From NCBI GenBank assembly GCA_025174535.1, contig JALBUN010000045.1, positions 992,001-1,056,000 on the forward strand: a stretch of DNA of 64,000 bases, written 5' to 3'. Each line of letters opens with the position of its first letter. Position 1 is the stretch's first letter. Made by a program: the position numbers and the translations under genes. Below, one piece after another: positions 24,306 through 35,741 of the stretch. The notes beneath the pieces were generated by a model. That model was not told the DNA's origin and did no database searches. It saw nothing but the letters and a program-made list of their open reading frames with translations. Origin of the DNA: Cantharellus purpuraceus. Its lineage: Eukaryota; Basidiomycota; Agaricomycetes; Cantharellales; Hydnaceae.

Positions 24306-27219
24306 ATGGCATCAATCTCGTTAGTGAGATGGAGCTGTTTGTCTCGCACGTCGATAAGGCCATTCCTACCAAATTGCTCAGCTCAAGCACAAAGGGCGAT
24401 CCGCACCTCGCTTCCGCGATCATTATTTATATCTTCTCACATTCTTTCTCGACGGGCATACCAGCATCTGTCTCAGGAACCCAACTCGTCTTCCCAACCT
24501 TCACCTTCTTCCGGTTCTCAAAGCCAGGTTGGAAAGCCTCCCAGTGCTCCGCCAAACACACTACTCCCACCTACGACACCTGCCGAGCGTGAAGTGTCGG
24601 CGAGTGAGCAGCGACGCAATGACTGGGCCATTATCAAGCGTCTGCTTGTTCATATTTGGCCGCGAAACGATTGGAGTGTAAGAGGAAGAGTAATATTTGG
24701 GGTTGGATTGCTGATAGCTGGCAAGGTGTGTCCTAGGCAAGGCTTTGATGAGAGACGACTAATGAACTGCTTCAATTTAGGTTTTGAACGTCCAAGTTCC
24801 TTTTCTATTCAAAGGCATAATCGATGCGTTGAATGTGCCAATCACTGCTGACACTACAGTATGGGTGCTCGCTGGTTCATTGATTGCAGGGTGTAAGCTC
24901 TTTTCTTAGCACACTATTTTCCTCTGGTTTCTGAAGTGTGGTTCTATTTCTTATCATTCAGACGGTCTCGCTCGGATGGGTGCGACGCTGTCAACAGAGC
25001 TGCTCAATGCTGTCTTCGCCCGCGTCGGGCAGTCCGCCGTGCGCAGGGTAGCACGCGAGACGTTTGAGCATCTTCTCAACCTTGACCTCAAGTTCCATCT
25101 ATCACGCCAGACGGGTGGGCTTACGCGCGCTATTGATCGTGGAACAAAGTGGGTGATTTGGAGCTTTCTAGTCTCAGTTTGATCCATGGTTCAACAGAGG
25201 CATCACATTTATTCTTCAAGCAATCATATTTCGTATTGTTCCTACTGCTCTCGAGATATCGATGGTTTGCGGAATCTTAGTACGTCGCCTTTTCCCATCC
25301 AACGTTATTCCATGTTCCATTGGTCCAATTCATGGAAGAGGATTTTGGTAAAGCCTCATGATTGTCCATTGTCATTTAGACATGGCAGTTCGGGTCAAAT
25401 TTTGCGGCAGTCGTGATTAGTACGATGGCAGCGTATACATGGTTCACCGTCAGAACAACTGCGTGGCGGTACGTGCTGACTCTCGTCATGAGCCATTCCA
25501 CCCCTCCCCCTTTTTTCGACTTTGTCTCCCCGTCAGTAGTACTAAATTGCCACTGTGGGGCTATTCAGCACAAAATTCCGTAGAGATGCGAACAAAGCGG
25601 ACAACAAGGCTGCTACTGTCGCAGTGGACTCTCTTATCAATTATGAGGCCGTGAAGGTGATCCATCCATCGCAAGTTCGCGCTAAGCGTGGCGCTGACAC
25701 TTTGCTAGCACTTTAACAACGAGCCATATGAAATTGCGCAGTACGATCGGCATCTCAAGTCCTACGAGCAATCGTCCCTTAAGATCGCTACCTCACTTGC
25801 ATTTCTGAACTCAGGGCAGAATGTGATATTCTCCACCGGACTCACTTTGATCATGTTTCTCGCCGCGCAAGGCATCGTTAATGGTGAGCAGTGTTGCTTA
25901 TCTGGAAAGTCTGTGCTGTACAACTGAAGGGTCATTGTTGCAGGAACGATGACTGTCGGTGATCTTGTCATGGCGAACCAACTGTTGTTCCAGCTATCGT
26001 TACCACTCAATTTCTTAGGTACGATTTACCGCGAAATGAGACAGAGCCTTCTGGATATGGAGGTACTCTTCAACCTCCAGACCCAGAATCAGCCCCTTGT
26101 TGTGAGTTCTGCAGTCCTTTCCTCGTTGCACTTTCACGCTAGACCATGCCTCTCAGAGCCCTCCCACAGCAAAGCCCCTTGAACTTCGTGGGGGCTCGAT
26201 CCGTTTCGATAACGTCTCATTTGGGTATCACCCCGACCGTCCCATTTTCCGTTCGCTATCCTTCACTGTTCCTGCAGGAAAGAAGGTGGCCATCGTAGGA
26301 CCCTCAGGGTGCGGAAAGTCGACTGTGTTCAGGCTCCTATTCCGTTTTTACGACCCCGGCGCTGGCCGTATCCTCATCGACGACCAGGACATTACTCAGG
26401 TGACGCTTGAAAGTCTTAGGCGGAACATTGGTGTCGTACCACAGGACACGCCACTTTTCCATGCAGATGTCATGCACAATGTTCGGTATGGCAAGATAGA
26501 CGCCACAGATGAAGAGGTATGGGAGGCTGCAAGAAAGGCAAGAGTACATGAGACTGTAAAGAGGCTTCCCGACGGATATAAGACTACCGTTGGCGAAAGA
26601 GGTTTAATGATATCCGGTGGAGAGAAACAACGCCTGGCAGTGGCAAGAGTGCTCCTGAAAGATCCTCCGATCTTGTTTTTCGATGAGGCGGTGAGTCTGC
26701 CACGAGTCTTAATCGCTGGTCTTAAATCTCACACATACGGAAAGACGTCAGCGCTGGATGGTAAGACCGAGGCAGAGCTGATGCAAGAGATAAATTCGAC
26801 ACTTCTTGACAAACGGCGGACAAGTATATTTATTGCTCATCGGTGGGTTCCCTGAGCGCTTCCCTGCGTACTGGTCTTGATGTTTCCTGTTTAACAGTCT
26901 TCGGACCGTGGTTGAAGCCGGTGTGTCGCAATCTCGCACCTTCCCGGTAAGTATCTAACATGGACTCGCAGACCTAATTATTGTCCTCCGCGAAGGTGCC
27001 GTTGTAGAAAAGGGTACACACGAAGAACTTCTACGCGCAGGCGGCCTGTATACATCCATGTGGCATGAACAAGCGCTAGACGGAGGATCATCGTCAGACG
27101 AGATCGCCAAATTAGATGACGAGGTACAGGCGCTTCGCGCCGAGCGAGAAGCTATTTTAGCTGGCGTCACGGAGTCTTCATTTAGAACAAATAGCAACTC
27201 AGAACCGTCGCAGAGGTGA
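24306..27219 (+). CDS. ATM1: Mitochondrial ABC half-transporter Atm1
   Basis: Inner mitochondrial membrane ABC exporter that moves a glutathione-linked sulfur compound needed for cytosolic Fe-S protein assembly. Exon 1 (24306-24725) starts with an Arg/Ser-rich stretch ([15 protein letters not shown]) suited to a mitochondrial presequence, followed by a Ser/Pro-rich linker. The transmembrane domain follows over several exons: [54 protein letters not shown] and then [19 protein letters not shown]. The nucleotide-binding domain has Walker [10 protein letters not shown] (about 26300), signature [13 protein letters not shown] and Walker B with D-loop [16 protein letters not shown], rebuilt across an intron. 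The C-terminal helix is acidic and ends SEPSQR, stop 27217-27219. The full conserved core is present and the gene appears intact. Confidence 0.93.
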
Positions 27220-27470
27220 GGTGGGAGGTATCTCCTTTTCTATCTCTAGTCTGGACTGTAGGTCTGTATTACCAACTTCAGACTATGAACCCTACTTCAT
27301 AGACTCAGCGTGCAGTCCACATAGCCTTTCCATTCGGATACGTTTTGCTGTCATGCGCTGATTAGTGTTCTCGCAAACCCCCGTAGTCTCTGTAACGTAA
27401 TAAAAAGCTAAGTTCATGTAAGCGCACTACTCCACACGGTCTTTCAACCAGGACAGGAGCCCTTTGGTAC

Positions 27471-29932
27471 CTAACGAGTCTTGGATGAGCACCAACCATG
27501 ACTAACCATAAACATAAAGTTCAAACCTTCGCGCTCCCAAACCCGTCGCGCAGGGACCCGGAAAGTATTCCCTTCCACAAGCAATACGTCCAGAGGTAGA
27601 TACCCTAACATTGGCGGTAGCTTTGCGATCTCGTTATCCCTCAAGTCCAACTCTTCCAGTCTCCACGCCTCCACCCGACCTTCACTCTTAAGCACTTGCG
27701 CCACGGCCTCTAGCCCCATCAAGTCATTGATTTTGTTCCCCCTTACCTGAAGTGTCTTTAAGCCTTTGGTTTTGCGTGCTAGATCAGGGATGAGTAGTGC
27801 TCGCACGCCTGAGAGAGATGTGAGCTTGTTGTCAGATAGATCCAGCGAAGTGAGAGAAGGGAATAGTGCGGCCAGGATATTGAAGATAGGCTCTTTGCGA
27901 GAAGAGCTGTCTTGAGAGACCGAAACAGGGACAGAGTCGCAAAGACTACAACAATCGAGACGAAGTTCTTCTAGTGACGGAAGTAAAGGTTCAGACTCGA
28001 TAAAGTTGGTTGGTAGGACGAAGGAGGGTTCAAGGCGTCGGTTGGAGAGAACAAGTACACGCAAGGTGTGAGCAAAAGCCTGTGATACAATGATAGGGAG
28101 GGGTAATGTAGCCGCGGGAACAGTGGGGTCAGAACCATCACTCAGCATAGGTGCAAGAGATCGGGTGCGAGTGTGAGCACGTGGCAATGAACGGGGTAAT
28201 GTGAGGATTGACAGTGCTGAGTCGTAATATTGGGTCAAGGTGGGTGCAGGTGCTGAGCTTTGCGATGCGGAGGAAGGAGATCGCGGAGGGGAAGGCGGGT
28301 CAATAGAAGACAATTGCGAAGCAGCTGCCCTTGCACGCCGTCGACCACCTTCAGTCAGTAAACCGTTCTCGGCGTCGATTTCCCAGATTTCCTTTAAAGG
28401 TTCCTTCTGTTTGGAGTCAAAAGTGGGCTGAGCTTTGCCATGACGGCCCTTTTCAGCGACGATCTCCCATGGTTCTTTCTGAATTCGATTCCCTAGTATA
28501 ACACGCACTCCGCCTTCAATATCTTCACCTTCCCACGAGATTGGACGCCCTTCAAAGATCTCACCAACTTTCTCAGTCACCTTTGTATTCCCAAGATCCA
28601 ACAGCTCTAAGGCAGCGAATCCTTTCACGGAAGCGAATGAATTGTCTTGTATGTCGGCGGCTTGCATTATCACCTGTTTTAGTTTGCTTAATTGAGAAAG
28701 TGCATGCATCAGACTCTTGGCCGTCCCAAGTGGATTGTTGCCCAAATCACATTTTGAAAGGTCTGGCGGAAGGTCTGTTACAGGGATATTGCTGGCTACC
28801 AGTTTATTGTCCGCCGCTAGGAGCTGACGAAGACTAGGAAGCGGCTTAGACGCACGCTCGATGGTGGCAGGTGAGAAGAAGGAAGTGGCTGGGTTTGGAG
28901 AGGACGAGGACGAGGAAGAGGAAGAGACGCTCAACGGTAAGGTGGCGAGCTGATTTGAGGAGACATCCAATGTAGTAAGCATGGGAAGCATTGCAATGTC
29001 CGAGGGAAGAGACGACAACTGATTCGATGACAGATCTAAGACGACGAGGTTGACGAGGTCTCCGAATGTATCTGGGACGGTCGTCAATCGGTTGTTGCGA
29101 AGCTAAAAGCATTTAAGTGGAACAGCATGCGTCATTCCCAGAGAAAACTTACATCGAGTGTTTTCAAAGATCCAAACAGTGAAATTTCTGGCTGAATCTC
29201 GAGAATGGCATTGTCACGTAATTTGAGCACTGTTAAATCTACAGCCTCAAACCATGCAGTTTGGGCACGTTCTTTCGATTTCCCAGCGCGCAGTTCTTCC
29301 TCCGTCTCTCTCGGAGCAAGCTTTAGTGGCTCTGGAGTGACGCCTAGATGGACCTCGAAGAGCGCGGTGGGTGGAGAAGATAAGGAACGGGATGAAAGAT
29401 TCAAAACGCCTTTGCAATGAATTAGATAGGAATGCAGGTTCACGAGTATGCACTGACCTGAAGATCGGGCACGCTCAATGCTGTCTCTTATACTCCACCT
29501 GCTCAATTCTACCTCGTCTGCCTGTGGTTGTCCAGGGATAACTTCGGCTGACGGTTCATGTTTCAATGATTTCGAACTCGAATGAGCCTTTTTCGCCTCC
29601 GCACGCTTGAGTGCGATGGCTTCACGGATGCTCAGAGGCGATTTTGGGTCTGCCTGAGGCGAAGGTGGACGGACGGGCACACGCCCCGGGGATTTAGAAC
29701 GGCTTGGTGGGCCTGGAACAGCTCTAGGTGGCGCCAGAGTAGCTGCTCCACGTGTGGAAGTCGTCCGAGTTCTCGCAGTCGCAGCATTTACAGAGGTTCC
29801 GCGCGTTGAAGTTGTCCTTGTCCTGGGAATCTGAGTAGGTGACTGGGACGCGGTTCCACGCGTCGATGTGAGTTTTGTACGAGGTGTTGTTGGTATCGAC
29901 GAAGGACCTCCAGCCTTGCGCGGTGTAGACAT
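27471..29932 (-). CDS. Leucine-rich repeat protein with two LRR blocks
   Basis: Large LRR protein, probably cytoplasmic, whose function cannot be assigned from sequence. Translation from ATG 29932 (MSTPRKAGG) gives a basic Ser/Thr/Pro-rich N terminus. It includes three copies of a TSTRG-ending repeat (about 29745-29880) and a helical IREAIALKRAEAKKA segment. A first LRR block follows two short introns (29104-29153 and one near 29411-29459), with repeats such as LVVLDLSSNQLSSLPSDIAM. A low-complexity linker about 150 residues long then precedes a second LRR block (SLTSLDLSDNKLTSL; RLEELDLRDNEIAKLPPML). The overall plan resembles LRRC40-like or plant PIRL-like proteins. The frame is open further upstream only from a GTG, so the ATG was preferred. 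Confidence 0.8.
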
Positions 29933-31086
29933 GCCCGACGGGTGCAAGACGCCGTTTATTTCGTGAAGGGTGCGGAGTTCAAACTTCTCAACAAACAACC
30001 TTCTAATTCGCACATCATACGCGACCCTCTCTTTCACGTTGCTATCCTTATTCCTATGTGCCGACGATAATGTCCTGCATTGCTTGGCTCCCAGAAAGAC
30101 AATAGAATTGGGACGGACAAGATGAAGAAGGCACCTCCCTAAAATACTCCTACCCTTTGCGGAACAGCGTTGCCATATGCAGCAGACTTACCAGGTTGAC
30201 CGTGCTTGTGGCTACGTTCCTCTTTACAAGAACCCGTCTGTTTAGCCTAAGCTTCCATCGAACTCCTTTTCCTGGTGTTTCATGGCTCTTCAACAACACT
30301 TTCAGATCTGACGCGCTGATTCCTCTCAACTTGGCAATGCAGGGAGGACCGCTCGAGCATATTTGCTGTCTTCGACGACATACTGATGCTCTTGCTGTCG
30401 CGGAAATTGCGTACGGTTAGCCGTCACTGTGTATAACAATGCTCCGTCTCTTCTTGCAGGCAAGATACAATATAGATATGCTTCACAAAAGACACTTTCC
30501 TTGCTCAAAGACGTTGGACTTGCCAAGTGGTTCTTTGCTCGATGCATAAACAAGCTACGATTGAAGCCCCCTCGGGAGGAGAGCTACACCTCACTCAAAA
30601 ACCCTCATACTGTGTCATACTCCTCAGCAGATAGCTTGCTGCATTGGACAGCCGCGGGGGATACTTTCAGTGGATTACATATGTAAATCAATGCTAGAGG
30701 AGTAACTTTAAGGGGTGTTTGTGGGCGTGCAGCGTGGCAGACAAGAGTCCTTGGAGCGCGCGGTTATCCTTGAATATCTGATGCAAGAGTAAACTTCTTT
30801 CCATTCATTTAACGACAGGTTTATTTACTCATGAGGCGACATAGAACAAAGAGCACGGTTAGATAGAAGCCGAGCCCTCTATTATGAATGGGCGTAATGC
30901 AAGAAGCTGAATAACTAATACAAAAACTTACCAGTACGAGCGCTGTATGACCGTGGATGCGGATCTTGGGTCTGCGGGCCCCGCGAGCACATCAACGGGC
31001 TTCCGTATCCCGTCTTAGACCACCAATTGGCCATCTCCTTTGCAGTTATCCCTGCTACAGCAGACTCGGGCCTGCTGTGATTCACC
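29933..31086. other. Divergent gap between LRR gene and MARVEL-like gene
   Basis: The stretch 30460-30690 is open on the plus strand for about 75 codons after a good acceptor (cttcttgcag), and a preceding open stretch ends at GTACGG (30411). No start codon or consistent upstream exon could be joined to them, and nothing is recognisable. A small spliced gene is possible but not supported. Confidence 0.35.
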
Positions 31087-32217
31087 ATGGGCTCCCTTAC
31101 TATTTCCAGGTCTTCGTTGCTCGGTACGTGTACCAGCTGTAAGCGTAAGTAGCAGCGACTGAAAAGTTCATCAGTATTGTTGGTGGTGTTCAGTCTGATT
31201 GTTTTGGCATTGACCGCGAACTTCCTCAATCTTACGACCTTTCATCACCCTGCCGATGGTGATAGTGACGATGGCGACAGTGACGACGGCGACGACCACC
31301 TCCATCACACCTTTGGCTTTGAGTCTACAGCAGTCGCCGTAGCTGCCCTTGTGAGCCTTTTTGAACTAGAACATCCACTTCCTGCCGCAACTAATTTACT
31401 GAAGACACTCCTCATTGTCATTCCTCTGTGAGTCTGAGTCAACGCACTTTATGAAGTCCATTACAAACCCTAACGCGATCGGATAGGTTGTTTATGAACT
31501 TTGTTCGGCAGAGGTCGACTGCTTCTATAGTACTTTTCGAAATTGGTTGGGTCTGTGAGTGGGCTGCGTATAAATTTCATGAGAAAAACTCATCCGAACT
31601 TTGCAGCCATACTCCTAGTCCTCTGGGTTGTGACCGCTGGACAGACATCTGGAACTGCTATATTTGAGAATGGATGTTCAGATACAGATGGTGCGCGTTA
31701 TTGTCTCGAATGCCCTTCCATATCTTATTTCCTGTAGATAACCTGGTATCTTTCTGCCATCAATACCAAGTCATACAAGCGTTTTCTTGGTTAAATTTTG
31801 TCATCCGTGAGTGAAAGGAGTCACTTACTCTCATGGCATATCACTCTGTCTCATGCGAAGTAATAAGTGCTCCTGTGGCTTGCCACAGTAATAGTCGTGA
31901 CGGCGATGGCACACAATCGTGGTCACACCAGAGTATGGATATATCCCTTCCCCGACGCCGTATACCTAAGCAGACCTCGGTCGCCTCGGATGTCCGTGGA
32001 GACGAAGAGCGTTACTCTCGCTCAGAGTCCGCACGCACAGCATCCGGATGCAGAAAAGAAGATGTATTCAACAGAATCTCACCAGTATCCAGCAGCCCTT
32101 CAGGCGACGTATCCCTTGGAAAATAGCGTTCACCAAGCCACTCCTTCATCCCAACAAGGTCAGCAACAGTCCACATTTGCACGGTACCAGGAACGAAGTA
32201 TCCTCCCAGAAGTATAG
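31087..32217 (+). CDS. Four-TM MARVEL-like membrane protein
   Basis: Small fungal membrane protein with a MARVEL-like layout. The ATG at 31087 lies in a good context (caccatgg). Splicing 31123 to 31175 joins MGSLTISRSSLL to VLLVVFSLIVLALTANFLNL (TM1). An Asp/Gly/Ser repeat loop (DSDDGDSDDGDD) follows. TM2 runs through VAVAALVSLFEL and beyond. TM3 is AILLVLWVVTAGQ after an intron near 31605, with the conserved-style Cys-containing loop NGCSDTD. Another exon carries CHQYQVIQAFSWLNFVI, and TM4 is LLLWLATVIVVTAM. The cytoplasmic tail is long, Gln/Pro/Ser rich, and ends at a stop at 32215-32217. MARVEL proteins organise membrane microdomains such as eisosomes; the exact role is unknown. Confidence 0.7.
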
Positions 32218-33095
32218 TAGTGTGAGTTGTGTAGCCAACTCCTGACCTTACCGTATTTACTTTGTGATGGACAAACCAACGATATTGCCAGGCTCATGAT
32301 GATAGGCGAGGTGTTTTCTCACACCTGGTATAAATTTGACATTGACGCTGTAGTCGAGTGGAAGATAGTTTTATATTTTCTTGACTGTTTTCTCATACAT
32401 CCATACTCGGAGCGTGGGAAAATTGTGTGAGAGGTCCATCGTGCGAACTCTACTCAAGCTTCAAGCTCCTGCATCTACAAACCAAGTTCTTTTCTTTTGA
32501 AATACAAAATCCCGGAGTTTTGAAACTTCCATCCCATGCAAATGAGCTAGGTATGTAAGCTTAAGATTCAACTAGAATCTGAATTTTTCCTACCGGCCCA
32601 TCACTGAACTACTGAAAATATTATTACCCGAACTTGAAGCTTGAAAGGCCAACTAGCCTATTCCTAGTCTCTAACGCAGCATGCATCACCAGATTCCGAA
32701 GCATTCGATTACAATAAAGTTTTCGCAAGAGTAACATCAAGATATATGGAACTGTGTGTGCACTCCCAGACGTGGACGTGAATATAGTTCGAGGCATTAT
32801 CAACATGTTTGTTTATTAAGTTCAGGGACACAAGGCTTAAGCCTTCTTGCAGCTATCCACAGTAACAAATAGGGCATTGATTGAGAGGACAACAACATGA
32901 TTTGTGGAATTGGTCGCTTGCTCTGGCACCAAATTCTCCAGCATAGCACTGACGATAGATTTAAAATGTAGTGACAGGTAGAAAGAGAGGGAAACTACAG
33001 GTGTCTGTTTGGAACAAGAACAAGCAACACCTTCCAAGAAACATCTTTCTTTCAATTGTAGCTTGCAAGAACGGAATTATGTAAACGGGCCTGCT
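32218..33095. other. Convergent intergenic region, no supported gene
   Basis: AT-rich sequence between the 3' ends of the MARVEL-like gene (plus) and the mycocypin-like gene (minus). Only short frames; no repeats noticed. Confidence 0.5.
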
Positions 33096-33739
33096 CTAAT
33101 CGAGGCGATCGAGCACCCAACGCTGATTCGCAGGATATTGTGGAGGCTCACTGGGGAGTTCAATGAGGGGCCTAACAGAGATCTACACACCATTCGTGAG
33201 TCTTATTACAATTTGTTACTCCGTATTGATCTCACCGGAGTGAAAGGTTCTTCATCCGGAAGAGCCCAGCCTAAGGTGCCATTGCGAGTATGGATCCTGG
33301 CCAATCATATGTCAGACGTTTGTACGTGATAATTGCAATCAAGAGGAGTTCACATGCACAACTTACAAGTACTGACCCTTATGCTGGGGTACTTCTTCGA
33401 GGTGCCAATGTTCTGCAGGTGGATTATCCAAAAGAATTGCAAAGAGCCTATTATCGATGACGGCGGTGGATGCATCTTCTATTTTCATATCGTAGAAACC
33501 GGCATCTTGGGGTTGAGCAGTAATGACCCACTAAGATCAAATCAGCTCCATTGTTTATAGTGTCAACAAGCTAGCATACTCTAAGATTGTTAGGTGGGTC
33601 CGGGGGCGTCGTGAACTCGCTCGTGATGCTGAAGACACCCTTAGGGTTTAACGAAAAGTCCTCAATAGGGCTGCGGCCAGCGTAGACTTGATTGGAGGCG
33701 GCCGAGCGGATGCTATATATTCCCCGCGCAATAGACATG
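33096..33739 (-). CDS. Mycocypin-like protease inhibitor (peptidase inhibitor family I66)
   Basis: Predicted small beta-trefoil inhibitor of the clitocypin/macrocypin type; characterised members inhibit papain-like cysteine proteases and legumain or trypsin. Four exons splice cleanly: 33739-33581, 33530-33367, 33296-33236 and 33182-33096. They give 156 residues, matching the family's 150-170. Exon 1 begins MSIARGIYSIRSAASNQVYAG and continues RSPIEDFSLNPKGVF, matching the family start (GxYxIRN...VGR...EDRSLxPK). Exon 2 contains YDMKIEDASTAVIDNRLFAI, with the trefoil hairpin and the following WHLEEVP. Exon 3 reads NGTLGWALPDEEPFTP. Exon 4 opens SVRPLIELPSEPPQYPANQ and ends RWVLDRLD. No Cys and no signal peptide, as in known mycocypins. 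The family is typical of mushrooms and is viewed as defensive, abundant in fruiting bodies. Confidence 0.82.
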
Positions 33740-34577
33740 ATGGTTTCTGAGATAGCGGCTTAAGGGCGGGGGAGGTTGGGGGACTGTTAATTGGCACAAT
33801 TGAGCTTTATATGCCAAGCTGGGGGTCTCCTGGCCAGCTTAAACTCCCCTTTACTTTGCTAAACTTCTCGAAAGGCAGTGCTTGCTACCTAAAAGTGTGC
33901 AGCTGCGCTTTCAACGACACAGAGGATGGTAGTATAGTGTCCATCGTTTGACGTATGCGAGGATCGTTCAACTGAAACCCATTTCATCTAGGTCGCTCCT
34001 CAACCAGTCAGTACGATCAGTGGCCAGCCTACTGCCTGGATCGTCTTATGACGACATATTTTCGTGGCCATATGACTTGCTTTAGTCAAATGGAAGGTTC
34101 CACTATTGGATACTCTTACTTACTTATGTAGAGATTCACGGAGCACGTAATCACCCCATTTCTTGCCTGTACAAATGGCCTGCCTTCAGCAAAATGAGGG
34201 CCACAGTAATTTTTTATTCACTTGTTCTATTTCCATCAGATTCAAGAACTCGTGACTCGGACTATAGTACCGCTTCTTGAGGGCCGTTGCTGCTGAATCC
34301 CCAGTGGTGGGCCAAGGAAGCAAGAGATTATTGACTTGATCTACTAAGCCTAGATTTAACAACCGGTGATCGACAGGAACCGCAGACACTCCGGAGGTTC
34401 GACGCTGACGGCCCTTGCGTAGAAAAGATCCTTGCATGAGAATCAGTGAGTAAAGTGAACAAGGTCACTATAGCATTGGGCAAGCCGCAATATGAGCCAG
34501 ATGCGTGTAGTAACGCTCCAGTCATACACGTGTAAATGAGGGACAGTTCCTCCGCATTACGTGTTGGGATCGCTGCG
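33740..34577. other. Intergenic region upstream of mycocypin-like gene
   Basis: Contains the presumed promoter of the inhibitor gene (adjacent to 33739) and the terminator side of the DJ-1-like gene. Open frames at 34186-34597 on the minus strand have no recognisable domain. Confidence 0.45.
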
Positions 34578-35610
34578 TCATTTTGGATCCGTGACACTCA
34601 GCCTTTCTGCTTCCCTAAAGATTGTTTGACTCCACACAATCGCGTCACCTGGCCACCGCGCTGAAATATAGCCGCCGTCCTGAACGACATGTGCTATTCC
34701 TTCGTCGTAGGATGTATTGAGATTCCAGGGGCCTGGCTGATAGTGTTCGGTGGTTTTTAGGCACTGAAAACACAAGTGGTATTACCAGTGCTATCAGCAA
34801 CAACTTGAGCAGTGTTACCTTCTGTACTGCTTCGGCAGTGTATATCCTGGATACGTGCGGTAATAATCTCCAAGAGCAAGCGCTGTAGAGTAATATGCCA
34901 TTCTTTCCAGATGTACTGGGAGGGTAGTCGTTCGCCGCTCATATAGCAGGGAATTGCCATCTTTGTCTTTCGTCCAGGCCAAAACCATCACCCCGTGACT
35001 GCAGACCATTCGCATCAATCGTCGTGTGCGCTCCACGATGCACGACCTGCTGTCGATAGGATAAAAGATGGCTCACCAGATTGCCTCGCATATCTTCTGC
35101 GGTTTCTCTCCAACAGTAAAAGGGAAGTATTCCTCCAAATGGGGCTTCAGAGAGTGTGGTTTTTGATAATCTGTTTGATTTCTGTGTCGTGTCCGCCAGG
35201 TAAGATGAGCACATCATAAGTATGCAAAGAAAAGTCGCTGGACGACCAGGATAGAGGCTTCTTGAATGCCGGGTGGTTGGCAAGTACATGGTATGCCTGT
35301 CTTGCGTATGCTTTCGGGCTTTAGAATTCAATGCGATCAGATTCTAGTTATCATGACCTTCCCATGCTTTCATAGATGCAACGCACAGCAAACTTGCCAA
35401 GCCAGCCTTGCATCATTCGTGAGTAGTATACAGCTATGCCCCCTATACCAATATGTTAATATGATACTCGACTGAAAAGCAGGACTTGAAACCATGTTCC
35501 GTTGCTACAAATACTTCCCAGCCTTTGTTTAGAAACATTTCGAAAGGTACTGCAGCTTCGGTGGGGTCAAATCCATAGTCCGGAAGACAAAAGATAGCTT
35601 TGATACGCAT
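34578..35610 (-). CDS. DJ-1/PfpI-like type 1 glutamine amidotransferase-fold protein
   Basis: Predicted member of the DJ-1/PfpI superfamily (flavodoxin-like fold with a nucleophilic Cys elbow). Exon 1 from ATG 35610 gives MRIKAIFCLPDYGFDPTEAA followed by VPFEMFLNKGWEVFVATEHG, the usual first strand and helix. A later exon encodes YDVLILPGGHDTEIKQII, the conserved PGGH loop, then LEEYFP. The presumed nucleophile elbow is MVCSHGVMVLAWTKDKDG. The closing exon has VVQDGGYISARWPGDA, a typical end-of-domain pattern, and stops at 34578-34580 after VTDPK. The exon join between LEEYFPLLLER and the Cys elbow (about 35040-35110) could not be fixed with certainty. Enzymes of this type include glyoxalase-III/chaperone-like proteins; substrate unknown. 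Confidence 0.72.
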
Positions 35611-35741
35611 TGTACAGAGCAAAGAGTCGTCTTCGCAATACGACGGGCCATCAAAATGACGCGGATTGGCGCAACACCAGAGGTTATTTATCACATGAAA
35701 GTACAACTTATATTATATCGTCAATACGAGCATATATATCG

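Noticed and set aside
30429..30686. Plus-strand frame of about 80 codons after a good 3' splice site
   Set aside because: No start codon or upstream exon in compatible phase was found and no family was recognised; recorded only as a possibility in the gap entry.
33009..33560. Plus-strand open frames of about 75-105 codons
   Set aside because: They are antisense to the four-exon mycocypin-like gene, which explains the sequence far better through family-like motifs and clean splice sites.
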